From JANLUX01 sp031366005 (GTDB lineage Bacteria > Bacteroidota > Bacteroidia > AKYH767-A > OLB10), in NCBI GenBank assembly GCA_031366005.1, contig JANLZB010000022.1:1-64000 (forward strand): DNA of 64,000 nt. Reading direction: 5' to 3'. Shown one piece after another: positions 52,701-61,461 of the stretch (within the stretch, counting starts at the first letter, position 1; every line of letters begins with the position of its first letter). The notes beneath the pieces are model-generated. The model made no database searches, had not been told where the DNA came from, and saw nothing but the letters and a program-made list of their open reading frames with translations. A program made the position numbers and the translations under genes.

Positions 52701-52740
52701 AAAAACCGCAGGGTTTTAATCTATATAAAACCCTGCGGAT
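52701..52740 (-). terminator. Terminator of the S74-domain gene
   Basis: Perfect 13-bp stem CCGCAGGGTTTTA (52706-52718) / TAAAACCCTGCGG (52726-52738). On the minus strand it is followed by TTTTTAATG, so it ends transcription of the gene stopping at 52754. A less regular hairpin (CTAACCCCTAAAG with CTTTTAGGTTAG, 52598-52645) lies to its left. Confidence 0.85.
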
Positions 52741-52753
52741 ACTCCAATTTCAA

Positions 52754-54088
52754 TTATTTAGTAAGCACCATTATTTTACTTTCTGTTGCCTTACCATTTA
52801 CAATCAAACTGTAAGTGTAAGTTCCAGCTGCCAATGTATTGCCAGAAATAAGAATCTCGCCATAGCCGGTTTGATTAATTTGTTTATTTAATATTTGTTG
52901 TCCTTCCAGGCTCATCACTTTTAACACTGCACTGCTGTTAGCTGGCAGGTAATAACGAATTACAGTGGCTTCGGTGAAAGGGTTAGGTAAATTTTGCTCC
53001 AGACTTGCTTTATCAACATTAACAGGTTGTTGACCATCACTGTTTTTAGACGGTGAGTAATTGGTGCAACACTGTGATAAAGCTGTTTCAAATGCTTTCA
53101 TTTGGTGTTCCATAACATCAACCTTGTTTTTTAATGTCTGATTTTCTGCTTTCATTTCTAAAGCTTGTTGTTCCAACAACTGAGTTTTAGTATCCAGTGC
53201 TTTCACACCAATCAATGTTAAACCAGCCATGTCAGATAGGTTATAACCTAATTTCATTTCAGCTTTTATCGCAGGAGAAATTGGCATGGGTACTTGTATA
53301 GCTTTTGGAAGTGATTGTGCAGAAAATCCTACATGTGGTACTTCTCTTACAGCAAGTGCAGGCTGATCTTTGTCCGGTTCAGTTAACTCATTTTTGTAAC
53401 GATAAGTTATGGATTCTATCTTCCTGATTTGTTCAAGATAGTTGGGGTAATCTTTCTCTGTTACCTCATAAATATCTTTTTTTAATGTCCGGTCACTGTT
53501 AACATTAAATGCTGAGGCGGATACGGGCGAGTAACCATTGCCTGCATAATTATAAATAAGTACTCCGCCACCACTCGTTCTTCCATAAATAAGGTTGCCA
53601 TCTCCGTTATAATTAAATCCAATGCTGGGATAAAATGAGGATGTTGCAGGTGCATCCACTTGTAGAATGCTGCCAGCATAACTTCCACCATCAATTGATG
53701 TAAAATGAGTTTGTCCGTTGATTGCAGTATTCCCATTTATTGTGGCATTACCGGTGATTGATGCATTTCCTGTTATTGTCGTTGCGCCAACGATTGTTGC
53801 AGTACCCTGTAAACGGGTAGAACCATTTACATGCAATTTCGCACTGGGTGAAGCCGTGCCAATGCCTACATAGCCGACCTTACCACTCACATTTGCATTA
53901 ATATGAATACGCTCAGCATTGTTAGTAAACATTCGCAATGGAATGTTATTAGTGGTACCCAGTATACTGGTAGCGGTTGCGTTTCCGTTACCAGGAAGTA
54001 CCCAATTTTGTGCGTGGGTAGTTTGATTAGATACAGCTGCTAATGCAAGCAGCATCACTACTTTCATTTTGTTTGTTTTTGTTCTCAT
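52754..54088 (-). CDS. T9SS-secreted protein with S74 endosialidase-chaperone (tail-fibre) domain
   Basis: 444 residues. Signal peptide 1-26 (ends TTHAQN). Residues about 75-130: AKLHVNGSTRLQGTATI and repeated GNASITGNATINGNTAI, a left-handed beta/trimer stalk. Residues about 200-315: peptidase S74 intramolecular chaperone (SDRTLKKDIYEVTEKDYPN, ITYRYKNELTEP and GLTLIGVKALD), which trimerises and may cut itself. A coiled coil (about 315-350) and a T9SS type A domain (LPNPFTEATVIRYYLP to IMVLTK) follow. It is a surface protein, not a prophage gene. Confidence 0.9.
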   Translation of the reverse strand: MRTKTNKMKVVMLLALAAVSNQTTHAQNWVLPGNGNATATSILGTTNNIPLRMFTNNAERIHINANVSGKVGYVGIGTASPSAKLHVNGSTRLQGTATIVGATTITGNASITGNATINGNTAINGQTHFTSIDGGSYAGSILQVDAPATSSFYPSIGFNYNGDGNLIYGRTSGGGVLIYNYAGNGYSPVSASAFNVNSDRTLKKDIYEVTEKDYPNYLEQIRKIESITYRYKNELTEPDKDQPALAVREVPHVGFSAQSLPKAIQVPMPISPAIKAEMKLGYNLSDMAGLTLIGVKALDTKTQLLEQQALEMKAENQTLKNKVDVMEHQMKAFETALSQCCTNYSPSKNSDGQQPVNVDKASLEQNLPNPFTEATVIRYYLPANSSAVLKVMSLEGQQILNKQINQTGYGEILISGNTLAAGTYTYSLIVNGKATESKIMVLTK

Positions 54089-54303
54089 TGGTTTTTTTTT
54101 AAATTGTTAGAATATATTTTAACGATTACTAATCTGCAAGCTACGAATTTAAATCAATTAATGAAATACAAAGTCAGTGAGTGGGCTACAAATGATAGTT
54201 GAAGATTTTCAATTGGTCAAGGGTAGGAACAGTGTTAAGTTTATTTAAGAGAGAGAGCGAGGAGGTTTTTTGTTTTATTAATTAAGAGATTGTTGGTTGT
54301 TTT

Positions 54304-54870
54304 TTACTCTTTATTCAATCCTTTTACAACCTGTTTTGTGATGTTTAATGAATCATTAGCCAATAAAACACCACTTCCTTTTTGCACTCCTAATATGAAA
54401 TGATAACCGTGGTTTTGGTTATATTTTTTTAGAAATCCTGTTAGGTGGCTATGAATGGTATCATTCATTTTTTCTTCTTCTGTTGTTAAGTAATCAAGCA
54501 GCTTATCCCGTAACTGAACCAGTTCCTGTTGTTTTTGCATCAGTCCTTCTTCCGTATGCGCGCGTTCTTCTTCCGTCATTGATTCCGCTTTTTGCTGATA
54601 TTGCATAGCTTCTGTTTTTAGATTCTTATCGCGGTATTGAAGAATGTTGTCAATGCTGTCACGCTTTTTTTCAAATGTTGATTTCATTGCTAAATAGAAA
54701 TCATAATGATCAAGCAATGAGTCGGAATTAATATATACTATGGGTGATTCTTTGGTAGTACCCTGTATTATAACAGGCGAGGTTTCTGATTTGGATGAAT
54801 ATATTTTAAAATAAAGAAATACAACTGCAACAAGCAGCAATATGTTTAAAATTAAGGAGAAGTTTTTCAT
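54304..54870 (-). CDS. OmpH/Skp-like periplasmic chaperone
   Basis: 188 residues. N-terminal helix 4-20 is a membrane anchor. Residues about 40-165 are an OmpH-type coiled-coil hairpin: PIVYINSDSLLDHYDFYLAMKSTFEKKRD, then a long helix AMQYQQKAESMTEEERAHTEEGLMQKQQELVQ, then YHFILGVQKGSGVLLANDSLNIT, the usual OmpH start and end. Skp holds unfolded outer-membrane proteins. It is a third-from-rpoD gene on the minus strand and follows an rpoD terminator. Confidence 0.87.
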   Translation of the reverse strand: MKNFSLILNILLLVAVVFLYFKIYSSKSETSPVIIQGTTKESPIVYINSDSLLDHYDFYLAMKSTFEKKRDSIDNILQYRDKNLKTEAMQYQQKAESMTEEERAHTEEGLMQKQQELVQLRDKLLDYLTTEEEKMNDTIHSHLTGFLKKYNQNHGYHFILGVQKGSGVLLANDSLNITKQVVKGLNKE

Positions 54871-54960
54871 ATTATATCAGGCTGCAAAGAAAACATTTTG
54901 ATTGAAATGAGCGGAAGATGGTAAATTTAAATAGGCATACAGTAATCATTCATCGTTGTA

Positions 54961-54993
54961 AAATAAAACGAGCTCCGTAATCCGGAGCCCGTT
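54961..54993 (-). terminator. rpoD terminator
   Basis: On the minus strand AACGGGCTCCG, loop GATTA, CGGAGCTCGTT, then TTATTT. It lies about 37 bases after the rpoD stop. Confidence 0.85.
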
Positions 54994-55029
54994 AATGAAA
55001 ACAACCTAATCAACCTAAAAAAATAAATC

Positions 55030-55893
55030 TTAAATATAGGATCTTAATAATTTGTTTCGTGATGTTTGTTTCAATCTGCGCAAAGCAGTTTCTTTAATCT
55101 GGCGAACACGTTCGCGGCTTAATTGCAATTGCGCACCGATCTCATCTAAAGAAAAATTATGTTTGGTGCCAATACCAAAGAAAAGTTTAAGCACATCTCC
55201 CTCTCTTTTCGATAAAGTACTTAATGAACGGTTGATGTCTTCCTGCAATGACTGATTAATTAAATGCGCGTCAGTTCCTCCATCATCTTCCTGGCGCATC
55301 ACATCTAACAATGTGTTGCTGTCCTCATTATTATCAAAAGGTGCATCCACTGATACCGGTTTGTTGTTTACCTTAAGAACATCACGCACCTGATCCCGAC
55401 TAATATCAAGGTGTTCTGAAATTTCTTCAGGGCTTGGCTCACGTTGAAAATCCTGTTCTAATTTTGAAAAGGATTTACGCACTTTGTTTAAAGCTCCAAT
55501 CTGGTTCAATGGTAAGCGTACCATACGGCTTTGCTCAGCAATTGCCTGTAATATACTTTGACGAATCCACCACACTGCGTAGGATATAAATTTAAATCCT
55601 TTTGTTTCATCAAAACGTTGTGCAGCTTTAATCAAACCTAAATTACCTTCATTAATCAAATCGGGTAAACTTAACCCCTGGTTTTGATATTGTTTTGATA
55701 CTGAAACCACGAAACGGAGGTTGGCTTTTGTAAGCTTATCCAATGCTTCCTGGTCACCTTTTTTTATTCTTATTGCTAATTCAACTTCTTCCTGAGGGGT
55801 CACCATTGGCTCTTTCCCAATGTCCTGCAAATACTTTTCAAGCGAAGCGCTTTCGCGGTTCGTAATGCTTTGGGTGATTTTTAGCTGTCTCAT
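55030..55893 (-). CDS. rpoD: Primary sigma factor RpoD/SigA (short Bacteroidota form)
   Basis: 287 residues, lacking the long N-terminal region 1.1 of proteobacterial RpoD, as usual in Bacteroidota. Region 1.2 is at SLEKYLQDIGKEPMVT; region 2 has LRFVVSVSKQYQNQGLSLPDLINEGNLGLIKAAQRFDETKGFKFISYAVWWIRQSI; region 3 PEEISEHLDISRDQV; region 4 FSLDEIGAQLQLSRERVRQIKETALRRLK, the -33 recognition helix. It recognises the TTG/TAnnTTTG promoters seen in this window. Confidence 0.97.
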   Translation of the reverse strand: MRQLKITQSITNRESASLEKYLQDIGKEPMVTPQEEVELAIRIKKGDQEALDKLTKANLRFVVSVSKQYQNQGLSLPDLINEGNLGLIKAAQRFDETKGFKFISYAVWWIRQSILQAIAEQSRMVRLPLNQIGALNKVRKSFSKLEQDFQREPSPEEISEHLDISRDQVRDVLKVNNKPVSVDAPFDNNEDSNTLLDVMRQEDDGGTDAHLINQSLQEDINRSLSTLSKREGDVLKLFFGIGTKHNFSLDEIGAQLQLSRERVRQIKETALRRLKQTSRNKLLRSYI

Positions 55894-55968
55894 GTTTGTT
55901 TTTGGGTTTTATGCGTAATAGAATTCGCAAAAGTTATGCCATCAAAGCCTTTAGTTATCAATTTGTTC

Positions 55969-55976
55969 CAAAGGTA
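55969..55976 (-). promoter_or_regulatory. -7 box TACCTTTG upstream of rpoD
   Basis: Perfect TAnnTTTG match about 76 bases before the rpoD ATG, with a TTG 22 bases farther upstream, longer than the usual 19. The rest of the 299-base divergent gap to 56192 shows no other feature on this strand. Confidence 0.4.
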
Positions 55977-56157
55977 AATTCAAAGAAAAATTTAATGCCA
56001 ATTGATTAGATAATTAACCTTTTTTAGCAGAGTTAGTGTTAATATGACATTTGCATTATGCATCATTTTAGTTATCCATCACTTTAATTAACGCATAACA
56101 GTGAAAAATGGATTTCCGGTTTTAAGTAATTCAATAAAATAATAGTTATGCCGTTAA

Positions 56158-56186
56158 TTGGCAGAGTTGTTTATTAAATAATTTAG
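56158..56186 (+). promoter_or_regulatory. Possible promoter of the CarboxypepD/TonB pair
   Basis: TTG (56158-56160), 18 bases, TAATTTAG (56179-56186; one mismatch to TAnnTTTG), 7 bases before the ATG at 56193; the short leader makes this uncertain. Confidence 0.35.
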
Positions 56187-56192
56187 CCACGT

Positions 56193-56828
56193 ATGAATAA
56201 AACCTTAGTTGCCATTATCTTCTTGCTTATCAGTCTTAACACCAGTGCTCAAAAATCAAATGAAGACCTGGTTCAGTTCTCAGGTGTGGTGGTTACCAGT
56301 GATAGTCTTCAACCCATTCCTTATACCAGTGTAATTATCAAACACGCTTACCGCGGAACATTAACTGATTTCTATGGTTTCTTTTCCTTCGTGGCAATGA
56401 AAGGAGATACGGTGGAGTTCTCTTATATCGGTTTTAAAAAATCTCAATTTATCATTCCGGATACGCTAAAAGAAAACCGTTATTCTTTAATTCAGATGCT
56501 TTCGAGGGATACTATATTGCTGAAAGAAACTGTAATCTATCCCTGGCCCAGTAAAGAAGAATTTAAACGTGCTTTTATAGAGTTAAAAGTACCTGATGAT
56601 GATGCCCAGCGTGCCATGCGCAATCTTGAACTTGCACAACATAAGGAAGTGCAGGAAAATGTTCCTTACGATGGAAGCATTAATTATAAATTCACTACTC
56701 AGCACCGCAACAACCAGATTTATACTGCAGGACAATATCCTGTTAACAACTTACTCAATCCCTTAGCATGGGCGGCATTTATCAAAGCATGGCAGGAAGG
56801 AGCTTACAAGAAAAAAGATGATAAGTAA
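56193..56828 (+). CDS. Exported carboxypeptidase-D-regulatory-like domain protein
   Basis: 211 residues. Signal peptide 1-19. Residues about 27-105: CarboxypepD-reg-like beta-sandwich (FSGVVVTSDSLQPIPYTSVIIKH then GTLTDFYGFFSFVAMKGDTVEFSYIGFK). The C-terminal half, about 110-211, is helical, starts IYPWPSKEEFKRAFIELKVP and ends in a lysine run. In Bacteroidota this family often precedes or accompanies a TonB receptor; the next gene starts 6 bases after this stop. Confidence 0.87.
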   Translation: MNKTLVAIIFLLISLNTSAQKSNEDLVQFSGVVVTSDSLQPIPYTSVIIKHAYRGTLTDFYGFFSFVAMKGDTVEFSYIGFKKSQFIIPDTLKENRYSLIQMLSRDTILLKETVIYPWPSKEEFKRAFIELKVPDDDAQRAMRNLELAQHKEVQENVPYDGSINYKFTTQHRNNQIYTAGQYPVNNLLNPLAWAAFIKAWQEGAYKKKDDK

Positions 56829-56834
56829 CCCTGG

Positions 56835-59348
56835 ATGCTAAAACACTTTCTTTCCCTATCTCTCATTCTTTTAATTTTTATGAAAGCACAGGCACAAACA
56901 GCTACAGTATTTGGCGTGGTGCGTGATAGCTTAAACAAGCCTATGGAGTCGGTAAGTGTATCCATTATTGGAATGAGTGGTGGTGTTATTACGGATGTTA
57001 AGGGACAATTTGAATTAAAGGTTCCTGCGGAGAGAGAGGTGAACATAGCATTCAGTTTTATTGGTTATAATGATGTGAGAAAAACTTTACGGTTAACAAA
57101 TAATGAACGTAGAGAAATAAAGGTGGTGTTATCAGCCGGAACTACTATACTTCCCGGATTTACTAAAGAAGCGAGGCGAAATAATGATCCCACATTTCAG
57201 CGCATTGATCCAAAAGTTTTGCAAAGTTTTGTAAGCCCATCAGGAAATTTTGAAGATGTGATAAAGTCATTGCCAGGTGTTGTTTCCAACAATGAGTTGA
57301 GTTCTACTTATTCAGTCCGTGGTGGAAACTTTGATGAGAACCTTGTGTATGTAAATGATGTAGAGATATATCGTCCGTTTTTAGTGCGTTCAGGTCAGCA
57401 GGAAGGATTAAGCTTTATCAATTCTGATTTGGTATCCTCTATCAATTTTTCATCTGGTGGATTTGCTGCCGTGTATGGTGATAAAATGAGTTCGGTGCTG
57501 GATATTAAATATAAACGACCAACTCAGTTTGCAGGTACAGCTTACGGAAGCCTGCTTGGTGCAGGACTCCATCTCGAAGGCGCATCGAAAAATAAAAAAG
57601 TAACTTATCTTTTTGGATTGCGGCAAAAATCAAATCAGTTTCTGTTAAAGAATTTAGATACCAAAGGAGATTATAAACCTTCTTTCACTGACGTGCAGGG
57701 ATTGGTAAGTTATTATTTTTCTCCAAAAACTGAGTTGAGCATTCTTGGAAATTATTCGCGAAATAAGTACCGGATTATTCCCACTGATCGTGAAACAGAA
57801 TTTGGAAACATTAATGAAGCGCTGCGGTTCACAGTGTTTTTTGATGGCCAGGAAAAAGACAGCTATTCAGTTTTGCAAGGTTCTGCAACGCTGGCGCATC
57901 AGTTAAATTCAAAAGTAAGACTGCGTTTGATAACAAGTGTATTCAATACTACTGAACGCGAATATTATGACATTGTAGGTGCATATCGTTTGGATGAATT
58001 GGAGCGCGATTTAGGATCGAGTGAGTTTGGTGATGTGGCATTTAACAGGGGAGTAGGTGCTTTTTTATCCCATGCACGAAATGATTTACAAGCAACAGTT
58101 TTTAATGTAGAACATAAAGGTAGTTTTTCGCATGATCACTACAACCTGCAATGGGGAATTAAAGCGCAACATGAAAAGATAAAAGATGATTTGAATGAAT
58201 GGGAGTATCGCGATTCATCTGATTTTTCTGTGCCACATCCGGGAGATAGTGTTGGTCAGCCACATTACAGCGCACAGCAAATTGTGATGAACAAGGTAGT
58301 GATCACCAAAATCAATCTTAATTCAAACCGATACAGTGGGTATGTGCAAAACAACTGGGAATATGAGCGTACAACATACAGCATTGGAGTGCGTGCCACT
58401 TATTGGGATTTGAATCAGGAATTTAATGTGAGTCCGCGTGCATCCATCACTTATAAACCAAAGTGGAGAAGAAATCTTTCTTTCCGTGCTGCGTCAGGAT
58501 TTTATTATCAGCCACCTTTCTATCGTGAGATGCGCGACCTTAACGGAAAAATTAATTATGCTATAAAAGCACAACGATCTATCCATTTTGTGCTTGCCAA
58601 TGATTACCAGTTTTTAAAATGGGGACGTGAATTTAAACTTACTACTGAAGCTTATTATAAAATACTTGACAATCTTGATCCTTACAAAACAGATAACTTA
58701 CGCATAAGATATTTTGCAAAAAATAATTCCAAAGGATATGCAACAGGTTTGGATATGCGTATCAACGGTGAGTTTGTGAATGGTATTGAATCATGGGCTT
58801 CACTTTCACTTTTAAAAACGGAGGAAGACATACTAGGCGATTATTATTATAAATATTTCAACAGTGATGGAAAGGAAATTATTCCCGGTTACACGGTGAA
58901 CAACAAAGCAGTTGACAGCACACGTTTTGAACCAGGTTATATTCCGCGGCCTACTGACCAGCGTGTGACATTCAGTTTGTTCTTCCAGGATTATTTACCA
59001 AAGTTTCCTTCTTATAAAATGCACCTGACTTTAATCTATGGAACCGGTTTGCCATTCGGTCCTCCTGGTTATGATCGTTACAAAGATGTGCTCCGTGTTC
59101 CGTCTTACCGAAGGGTTGACATTGGTTTTTCAAAAACAATTATTGATGAGGACAGACCCAATAAATCACGGTTGGTCTTTATTAAAAAACTAACTGCGAT
59201 GTCATTGAGTCTGGAAGTGTTTAATCTCCTCCAGGTGAATAACACAATTTCTTATACCTGGATTACAGATGTAACAGCACGCCAATATGCAGTTCCTAAT
59301 TATCTTACATCAAGAATTATTAATGTGAAACTGAATGTTAAGTTTTGA
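56835..59348 (+). CDS. TonB-dependent outer-membrane receptor
   Basis: 837 residues. Signal peptide 1-20. Residues about 22-100: CarboxypepD-reg-like domain (GVVRDSLNKPMESVSVSIIG). Residues about 125-225: plug (FEDVIKSLPGVVSNNELSSTYSVRGGNFDENLVYVNDVEIYRP). The remainder is a beta-barrel with alternating aromatic strands, ending INVKLNVKF (C-terminal Phe). Likely imports an oligosaccharide, siderophore or similar by TonB energy; no SusD lipoprotein follows, so the substrate is open. Confidence 0.93.
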   Translation: MLKHFLSLSLILLIFMKAQAQTATVFGVVRDSLNKPMESVSVSIIGMSGGVITDVKGQFELKVPAEREVNIAFSFIGYNDVRKTLRLTNNERREIKVVLSAGTTILPGFTKEARRNNDPTFQRIDPKVLQSFVSPSGNFEDVIKSLPGVVSNNELSSTYSVRGGNFDENLVYVNDVEIYRPFLVRSGQQEGLSFINSDLVSSINFSSGGFAAVYGDKMSSVLDIKYKRPTQFAGTAYGSLLGAGLHLEGASKNKKVTYLFGLRQKSNQFLLKNLDTKGDYKPSFTDVQGLVSYYFSPKTELSILGNYSRNKYRIIPTDRETEFGNINEALRFTVFFDGQEKDSYSVLQGSATLAHQLNSKVRLRLITSVFNTTEREYYDIVGAYRLDELERDLGSSEFGDVAFNRGVGAFLSHARNDLQATVFNVEHKGSFSHDHYNLQWGIKAQHEKIKDDLNEWEYRDSSDFSVPHPGDSVGQPHYSAQQIVMNKVVITKINLNSNRYSGYVQNNWEYERTTYSIGVRATYWDLNQEFNVSPRASITYKPKWRRNLSFRAASGFYYQPPFYREMRDLNGKINYAIKAQRSIHFVLANDYQFLKWGREFKLTTEAYYKILDNLDPYKTDNLRIRYFAKNNSKGYATGLDMRINGEFVNGIESWASLSLLKTEEDILGDYYYKYFNSDGKEIIPGYTVNNKAVDSTRFEPGYIPRPTDQRVTFSLFFQDYLPKFPSYKMHLTLIYGTGLPFGPPGYDRYKDVLRVPSYRRVDIGFSKTIIDEDRPNKSRLVFIKKLTAMSLSLEVFNLLQVNNTISYTWITDVTARQYAVPNYLTSRIINVKLNVKF

Positions 59349-59362
59349 AAGTGAATGAACAG

Positions 59363-61102
59363 TTAATGTTTAATCACCACCTTTTTTGAGAGCAGACTAC
59401 AATTAGCTTTGATATGAAGAATAAATATTCCCGCTTTTAAAAATTTGGTGTCTATATCAAAATCATTTCTACCGGGTTTAAGTTTTTTATCGTTTGAATA
59501 ATAAACAGTTTCTCCCAATGAATTTACCAGCTCATAAGTTATTGATGTATTTGTTTTACTCATCACATAAAAACTTGCATTATCATTTGCGGGATTAGGA
59601 TAAACTACTGCTGAAATATTATCTTGAGCTTCTGTTTCTTCCACTGCTACCATTGAATTACTTAACGTAACAGGATTTCCTGTCTGATTAAAAGTAGTGG
59701 AGTCAATGAACATATTATTCAGGTAATAATAATCTGATGGGATGGAGGGACCTCCGCTGCCTAAGGCAACAGTAACAGGGATTTCATATTGAGATCCGTT
59801 TTCAAGAACATAAAGTGCCACTATTCCAAACAGGCAAAGAGCCGATGCGCTGGTTGCCGCAGTTTTATTCACCGTTGTAGTCCATTGATGAGTGTTGAAG
59901 TCATATCCTTTTACAAAAAAATTGGGATGTGTGTTGGAGGTGCCATAAATTAATGTATCTGTATCAAACCATCCGAAAAAGAGATGATCGCCTGACCAAT
60001 TGCGTGAAGTCTGTGCTCTACTATAAGTAGTGATTCCACCTCCGTAAGTAACATTATTGGTTAGAGGTTTGTCAATCAGCTCCGCATGCCATGTAGTGCC
60101 ACCATCATCAGTATAAATATCAAATAAACCCCACTGTCCACCGTTTACATCCATTTTATTATTGGCAAGCAATGGAGCCACTGCTGTTACAAAATGGAGA
60201 TCACCATTTGCATCCACGGTGCCATCCACCTCAAACCCTGCTGAGTATTTTCCTGTTGGAGAAGTTAATAAAATGCTGTGAATATTATTGAGATTTAAAA
60301 CCATTGGAGTGCTCCATGTTAATCCGCCATCCGTTGTTTTATAAATGATGGGATAAGAGCTGGAATCGTTGGCAAAGCTGTATTCATGGTGAGCAAGCAG
60401 ATAAATATATCCTGTCCATCCATTATTGGCAAATGCTATTCCTCCGGTACGGTAACTGAAAACATTATTGCCGCCAAGATTCAATGGCATTGCAAGGGCA
60501 GAAGAAGTATAAATCATCTCATGATTTGTGTTATTCCACACACCATGTAAAATATGCATGCTGTCAGGTATAGTAAGCGATCCGCCTGAAACCGGTGGAA
60601 ATAATAGGTAAGTTTCTCCTTGCTGTGTAATAACTCCATCGACAGGAATATTCACTCCCGGTAAACTTGAAGTATTGATTATAGTGGATGGTAAATTGGC
60701 AGGATGTGAACTTCCATAACGGAATGCCTGATAGCTACCTGAAATTTGCACCGGGCTCAGCCAATGTAAATAGGCAGAATCAGCTACTGTATTTCCAGGT
60801 GGGTTATAGATAAATGTGTTTGGGTATTGCGGGGGTGAAATTGTAGAAGGATTATTAAAAATCGTATTCCCCACATTTTGCCATGTATCACCACTGTTAG
60901 TGGAATAATTAACAAACACCTTAGCAGGGTTGCCTGCAGGAGCAGATGCATAAACAAAAGAAACCATATTCAACTGCGGGTTGCAATCCAGCATGGGATG
61001 AAATGCTATAGCTGATACAGAGTTGTTGGCATTACCGATTAATATTTGAGGAAAAGTTTTGAGAGATAAAAAAAGGAATGCTACGAGTAGTAATTTTTTC
61101 AT
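59363..61102 (-). CDS. T9SS-secreted BNR/sialidase-like protein
   Basis: 579 residues. Signal peptide 1-18. Residues about 25-480 contain BNR-type Asp boxes: YSTNSGDTWQNV, YKTTDGGLTWSTPMVL and IYTDDGGTTWHAEL, as in sialidase-type propellers. No clear catalytic Arg triad or Tyr-Glu pair can be seen by eye, so the enzyme role is open. Residues about 505-579 are a T9SS type A sorting domain (VYPNPANDNASFYV to KKVVIKH). Convergent with the TonB receptor gene, 14 bases apart. Confidence 0.88.
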   Translation of the reverse strand: MKKLLLVAFLFLSLKTFPQILIGNANNSVSAIAFHPMLDCNPQLNMVSFVYASAPAGNPAKVFVNYSTNSGDTWQNVGNTIFNNPSTISPPQYPNTFIYNPPGNTVADSAYLHWLSPVQISGSYQAFRYGSSHPANLPSTIINTSSLPGVNIPVDGVITQQGETYLLFPPVSGGSLTIPDSMHILHGVWNNTNHEMIYTSSALAMPLNLGGNNVFSYRTGGIAFANNGWTGYIYLLAHHEYSFANDSSSYPIIYKTTDGGLTWSTPMVLNLNNIHSILLTSPTGKYSAGFEVDGTVDANGDLHFVTAVAPLLANNKMDVNGGQWGLFDIYTDDGGTTWHAELIDKPLTNNVTYGGGITTYSRAQTSRNWSGDHLFFGWFDTDTLIYGTSNTHPNFFVKGYDFNTHQWTTTVNKTAATSASALCLFGIVALYVLENGSQYEIPVTVALGSGGPSIPSDYYYLNNMFIDSTTFNQTGNPVTLSNSMVAVEETEAQDNISAVVYPNPANDNASFYVMSKTNTSITYELVNSLGETVYYSNDKKLKPGRNDFDIDTKFLKAGIFILHIKANCSLLSKKVVIKH

Positions 61103-61461
61103 ACTTGTTTTGTTTGTGATAATAAGCTACTAAAGTAAAACATTCATGCCATAATGAAAGGGAAGAGGATTGGTTCAACAATGAATTGTATTCGTAAAAA
61201 GGATCTTATTATGCTTAAAGCTTTACCTGTAATTGGTAAATGTAATTGGCTGATTGAATAATTTCTATCATATATTACTTACTTATTACTTCAAGGTATT
61301 TTTACTAACTAAATATACGTTTGCCACTGCATTCTGTCCACTGCTACTGTCTCCGGTTCACTGTCCAATGTGCCTGCCTCCTGTTGCTTCTTTCTCCTCA
61401 CCAGCCTCTTTCACATAATACATTATTTTTGCCCCCGTTTAAAAAAAACTTTCCCCTTTCA
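61103..61461. other. 359-bp divergent intergenic region with degenerate CTG heptamers
   Basis: It separates the BNR gene and the Wzz-like gene. From 61321 to about 61390 the triplet CTG recurs at 7-base steps (61327, 61334, 61341, then 61347, 61361 after one base slip), a decayed heptamer array; it happens to be open in one frame upstream of the Wzz-like gene. TATTTTTG (61424-61431) is the likely -7 box. Confidence 0.55.
61424..61431 (+). promoter_or_regulatory. -7 box TATTTTTG before the Wzz-like gene
   Basis: Perfect TAnnTTTG, 30 bases before the ATG at 61462, and therefore inside any longer reading frame that began at 61321. It supports the later start. Confidence 0.45.

Noticed and set aside
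52754..54088. Tail-fibre-type (S74) protein as a phage gene
   Set aside because: It has a signal peptide and a T9SS sorting domain and stands among cell genes.
61321..61461. N-terminal extension of the Wzz-like protein
   Set aside because: Encoded by decayed CTG repeats and crosses the likely promoter box at 61424-61431.
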